A stretch of DNA of 64,000 nucleotides, taken from NCBI GenBank assembly GCA_002943765.1, contig PQWQ01000004.1, positions 1,674,001 to 1,738,000 of the forward strand, written 5' to 3'. Positions 62,299-64,000 of this stretch are shown here, in pieces. Position 1 is the first letter of the stretch; each line of letters starts with the position of its first letter. The notes under the pieces are model-generated. The model saw only the letters and a program-made list of their open reading frames with translations, had not been told where the DNA came from and did no database searches. Both the position numbers and the translations under genes were made by a program. Source of the DNA: Psoroptes ovis. Lineage: Eukaryota > Arthropoda > Arachnida > Sarcoptiformes > Psoroptidae.

Positions 62299-64000
62299 AT
62301 GGAATCAGAAGAAAATATCAAAGAACAACAATCGAAACAATCGCATAATAATAAATTGTCTGGGTAATTTTGAATTTATTTTAAGCTTTGAATTAATTTT
62401 TGATTTTCCTTTTTCGATAAAACAGTGATTCAACAATACATTATCGTAATGTTATATCAAATAAACAAAATAAACGTACAAATTATCATCGATTATTTGG
62501 TGATGTTATACATCGACAACAATCGGACATCAGTATTGATGATTCAGATGAATCAATAGTCAATTTAAATGATTGTAAATCAGCTAATAATAACAATGAA
62601 AATGTTAATCCTAATTTGAATAATAGAAAATCATTGATAAAATGTATTGGCAAAAATTATAAAAAATGGAAATGTACATATTGTAAATTTGAATATAATC
62701 TTTCGATATTTAGTGAATGTGCAAATTGTGGTAATGAATATGTTGTATGCAATGAAGATGATCAACAATCAATCAATCAAAATATTGATAATGATAATAA
62801 TCATTGTTTAGATTATTTGTCAAATAATTTGAATAAGAATAATATTCCAGTCATAAATCACAATAGAAAATGGCGTATTCTAATAAGATTATTATCAAAT
62901 AATTTATATCATTCATCAACTGATTCAAATTCGAGTGAATTAAATAATTTTTCCAGCATTCTTTTGGATATTGCAAAATTAAATATACATACAAATCAGA
63001 CAAACAAATTCCATTTTGATATAAGTTCATGTCATTCAATTCATTTCAATAATTATAATAAGCAATATGATGGCAATTACCTTGAAAATTTGAAAAAATC
63101 ACGAGAAAATCCCTATTACTATAGTCAAACAAATCTATTTACATATCTACAGAAAAATTTAGATGATAATGGTGATAATTTTAATGATAATGATGTGAAT
63201 ACGACTAATACGACAACTATAAAAAGATATTTACAAAAAAATTGCAATAATATTTCAAACGATTGTAAATATACAAATAAATATTGGTGCTGTATAAAAT
63301 GTAATTTTAATTTCAATTCAAAAACCTTAACTAATTGCATAATTTGTGATGAGACGAGATCAAAGAATCATTATGATTATATGGCCGAAAATAGGCTATT
63401 ATTGAAACGATTAGTACAAAATATTAAATTTTGGGGAAAATTATGTTATAAACAACAACAGCAACAACAACATAATCAATCAACCAATAATGAACGAACG
63501 GTATCGAATAGTAGTACATTATGTTATAATATCGATAACGATAATAATGATTTTGAATATAATGAGAAATCATTCAGTGATACTGAAAATGAAGAGATTA
63601 TTTACCATCATGGTAATAGTGAATTCATAAAATCATCGACGACATCAACTTCAACAACAACAATTCATGAATCTATATCTGTAAATAATTTATTCATAGA
63701 ATGTACAAATTATAGTGAAAATATTAAAATCAAACAAGAATCAAATGATCTCAATGATAGTGATGAAAATTATGAAACATGGCAATGTATAAAATGTACA
63801 CTAATAAATAATAGCAGTGAAAATTTCTGTATTATTTGTGGTGGTTCAAAATTGAACAGTATGATTGATACGAATGTTGAAGCGAACACTGATGACGACC
63901 ATGGCCATAGCCAACGACAAGAACAAGGTGATGATGATTCGAAAAATTTTCAGCAATATCAACAACAACAACAATGGACTTGTATAAAATGTACACTAAG
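62299..64000 (+). CDS. NZF (RanBP2-type) zinc-finger protein, possibly Trabid/ZRANB1-like, partial
   Basis: Exon 1 is 62299-62363; a 62-bp GT-AG intron (62364-62425) follows; exon 2 runs open from 62426 past the window end, so at least 546 aa are visible. Four fingers of form W-x-C-x2-C...N-x6-C-x2-C begin at W103 (WKCTYCKFEYN), W309 (WCCIKCNFNFN), W474 (WQCIKCTLINN) and W539 (WTCIKCTL, cut by the window end). NZF fingers commonly bind ubiquitin. Trabid (ZRANB1), an OTU deubiquitinase, has three N-terminal fingers in tandem, so it is a candidate; no ankyrin or OTU domain is in view to confirm it. Linkers are long and Asn/Asp/Ser-rich. ATG 62299 gives the spliced frame; an out-of-frame ATG lies at 62288. 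Confidence 0.82.

Noticed and set aside
62851..63340. Minus-strand frames across the NZF gene
   Set aside because: They oppose a long open frame with four zinc fingers and have no domain of their own.
1..64000. Search for tRNA, rRNA and other structured RNA genes
   Set aside because: No cloverleaf with T-arm and D-arm consensus or rRNA-like block was noticed by eye; a covariance-model scan would be needed to exclude them.

Overview
The window looks like nuclear DNA of a small arthropod, most likely an acariform (astigmatid) mite. This is inferred from very AT-rich sequence, many introns of only 60-80 bp, long asparagine-coding (AAT)n tracts inside genes, abundant (CAT)n/(CA)n microsatellites, and animal genes such as nicastrin and the arthropod-type STAR protein HOW. 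No database could be searched, so species and orthology rest on recognising protein motifs.

Layout. 495-2005 (+): an HMGB-like gene whose two halves are a tandem duplication, apparently spliced into one gene. 2804-3940: decayed coding-like sequence. 4369-7110 (-): complete six-exon nicastrin. 7886-8830 (+): single-exon neuferricin, divergent from nicastrin. 9270-29241 (-): seven-exon held out wings/quaking gene with a 10.8-kb first intron and a 5.1-kb last intron. 29.3-34.4 kb: no gene seen. 34464-37852 (+): non-LTR retrotransposon whose ORF2 has one in-frame stop; its 3' two thirds plus 350 bp of flanking DNA recur in inverted orientation at 38955-41249, making a palindrome with two 2295-bp arms and a 751-bp spacer. 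41.3-48.4 kb: no gene. 48480-49611 (+): a gag-protease piece of an LTR retrotransposon with a short 3' LTR, between 23-bp direct repeats. 49.6-55.4 kb: no gene. 55425-61014 (-): an intact BEL/Pao retrotransposon with identical 281-bp LTRs and one 1662-codon Gag-Pol frame. 62299 to the window end (+): the 5' part of a gene for a protein with at least four NZF/RanBP2 zinc fingers.

The host genes are unrelated housekeeping or regulatory genes: chromatin (HMGB), gamma-secretase (nicastrin), haem-binding membrane protein (neuferricin), RNA splicing and mRNA control (HOW) and ubiquitin binding (NZF). They do not form a functional cluster. The less expected content lies between and within them: a family of about six 80-90-bp hairpin elements with shared terminal repeats, the large near-perfect inverted duplication, the fused HMGB duplication, and the recently inserted BEL/Pao element. 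I saw no tRNA, rRNA or CRISPR array.
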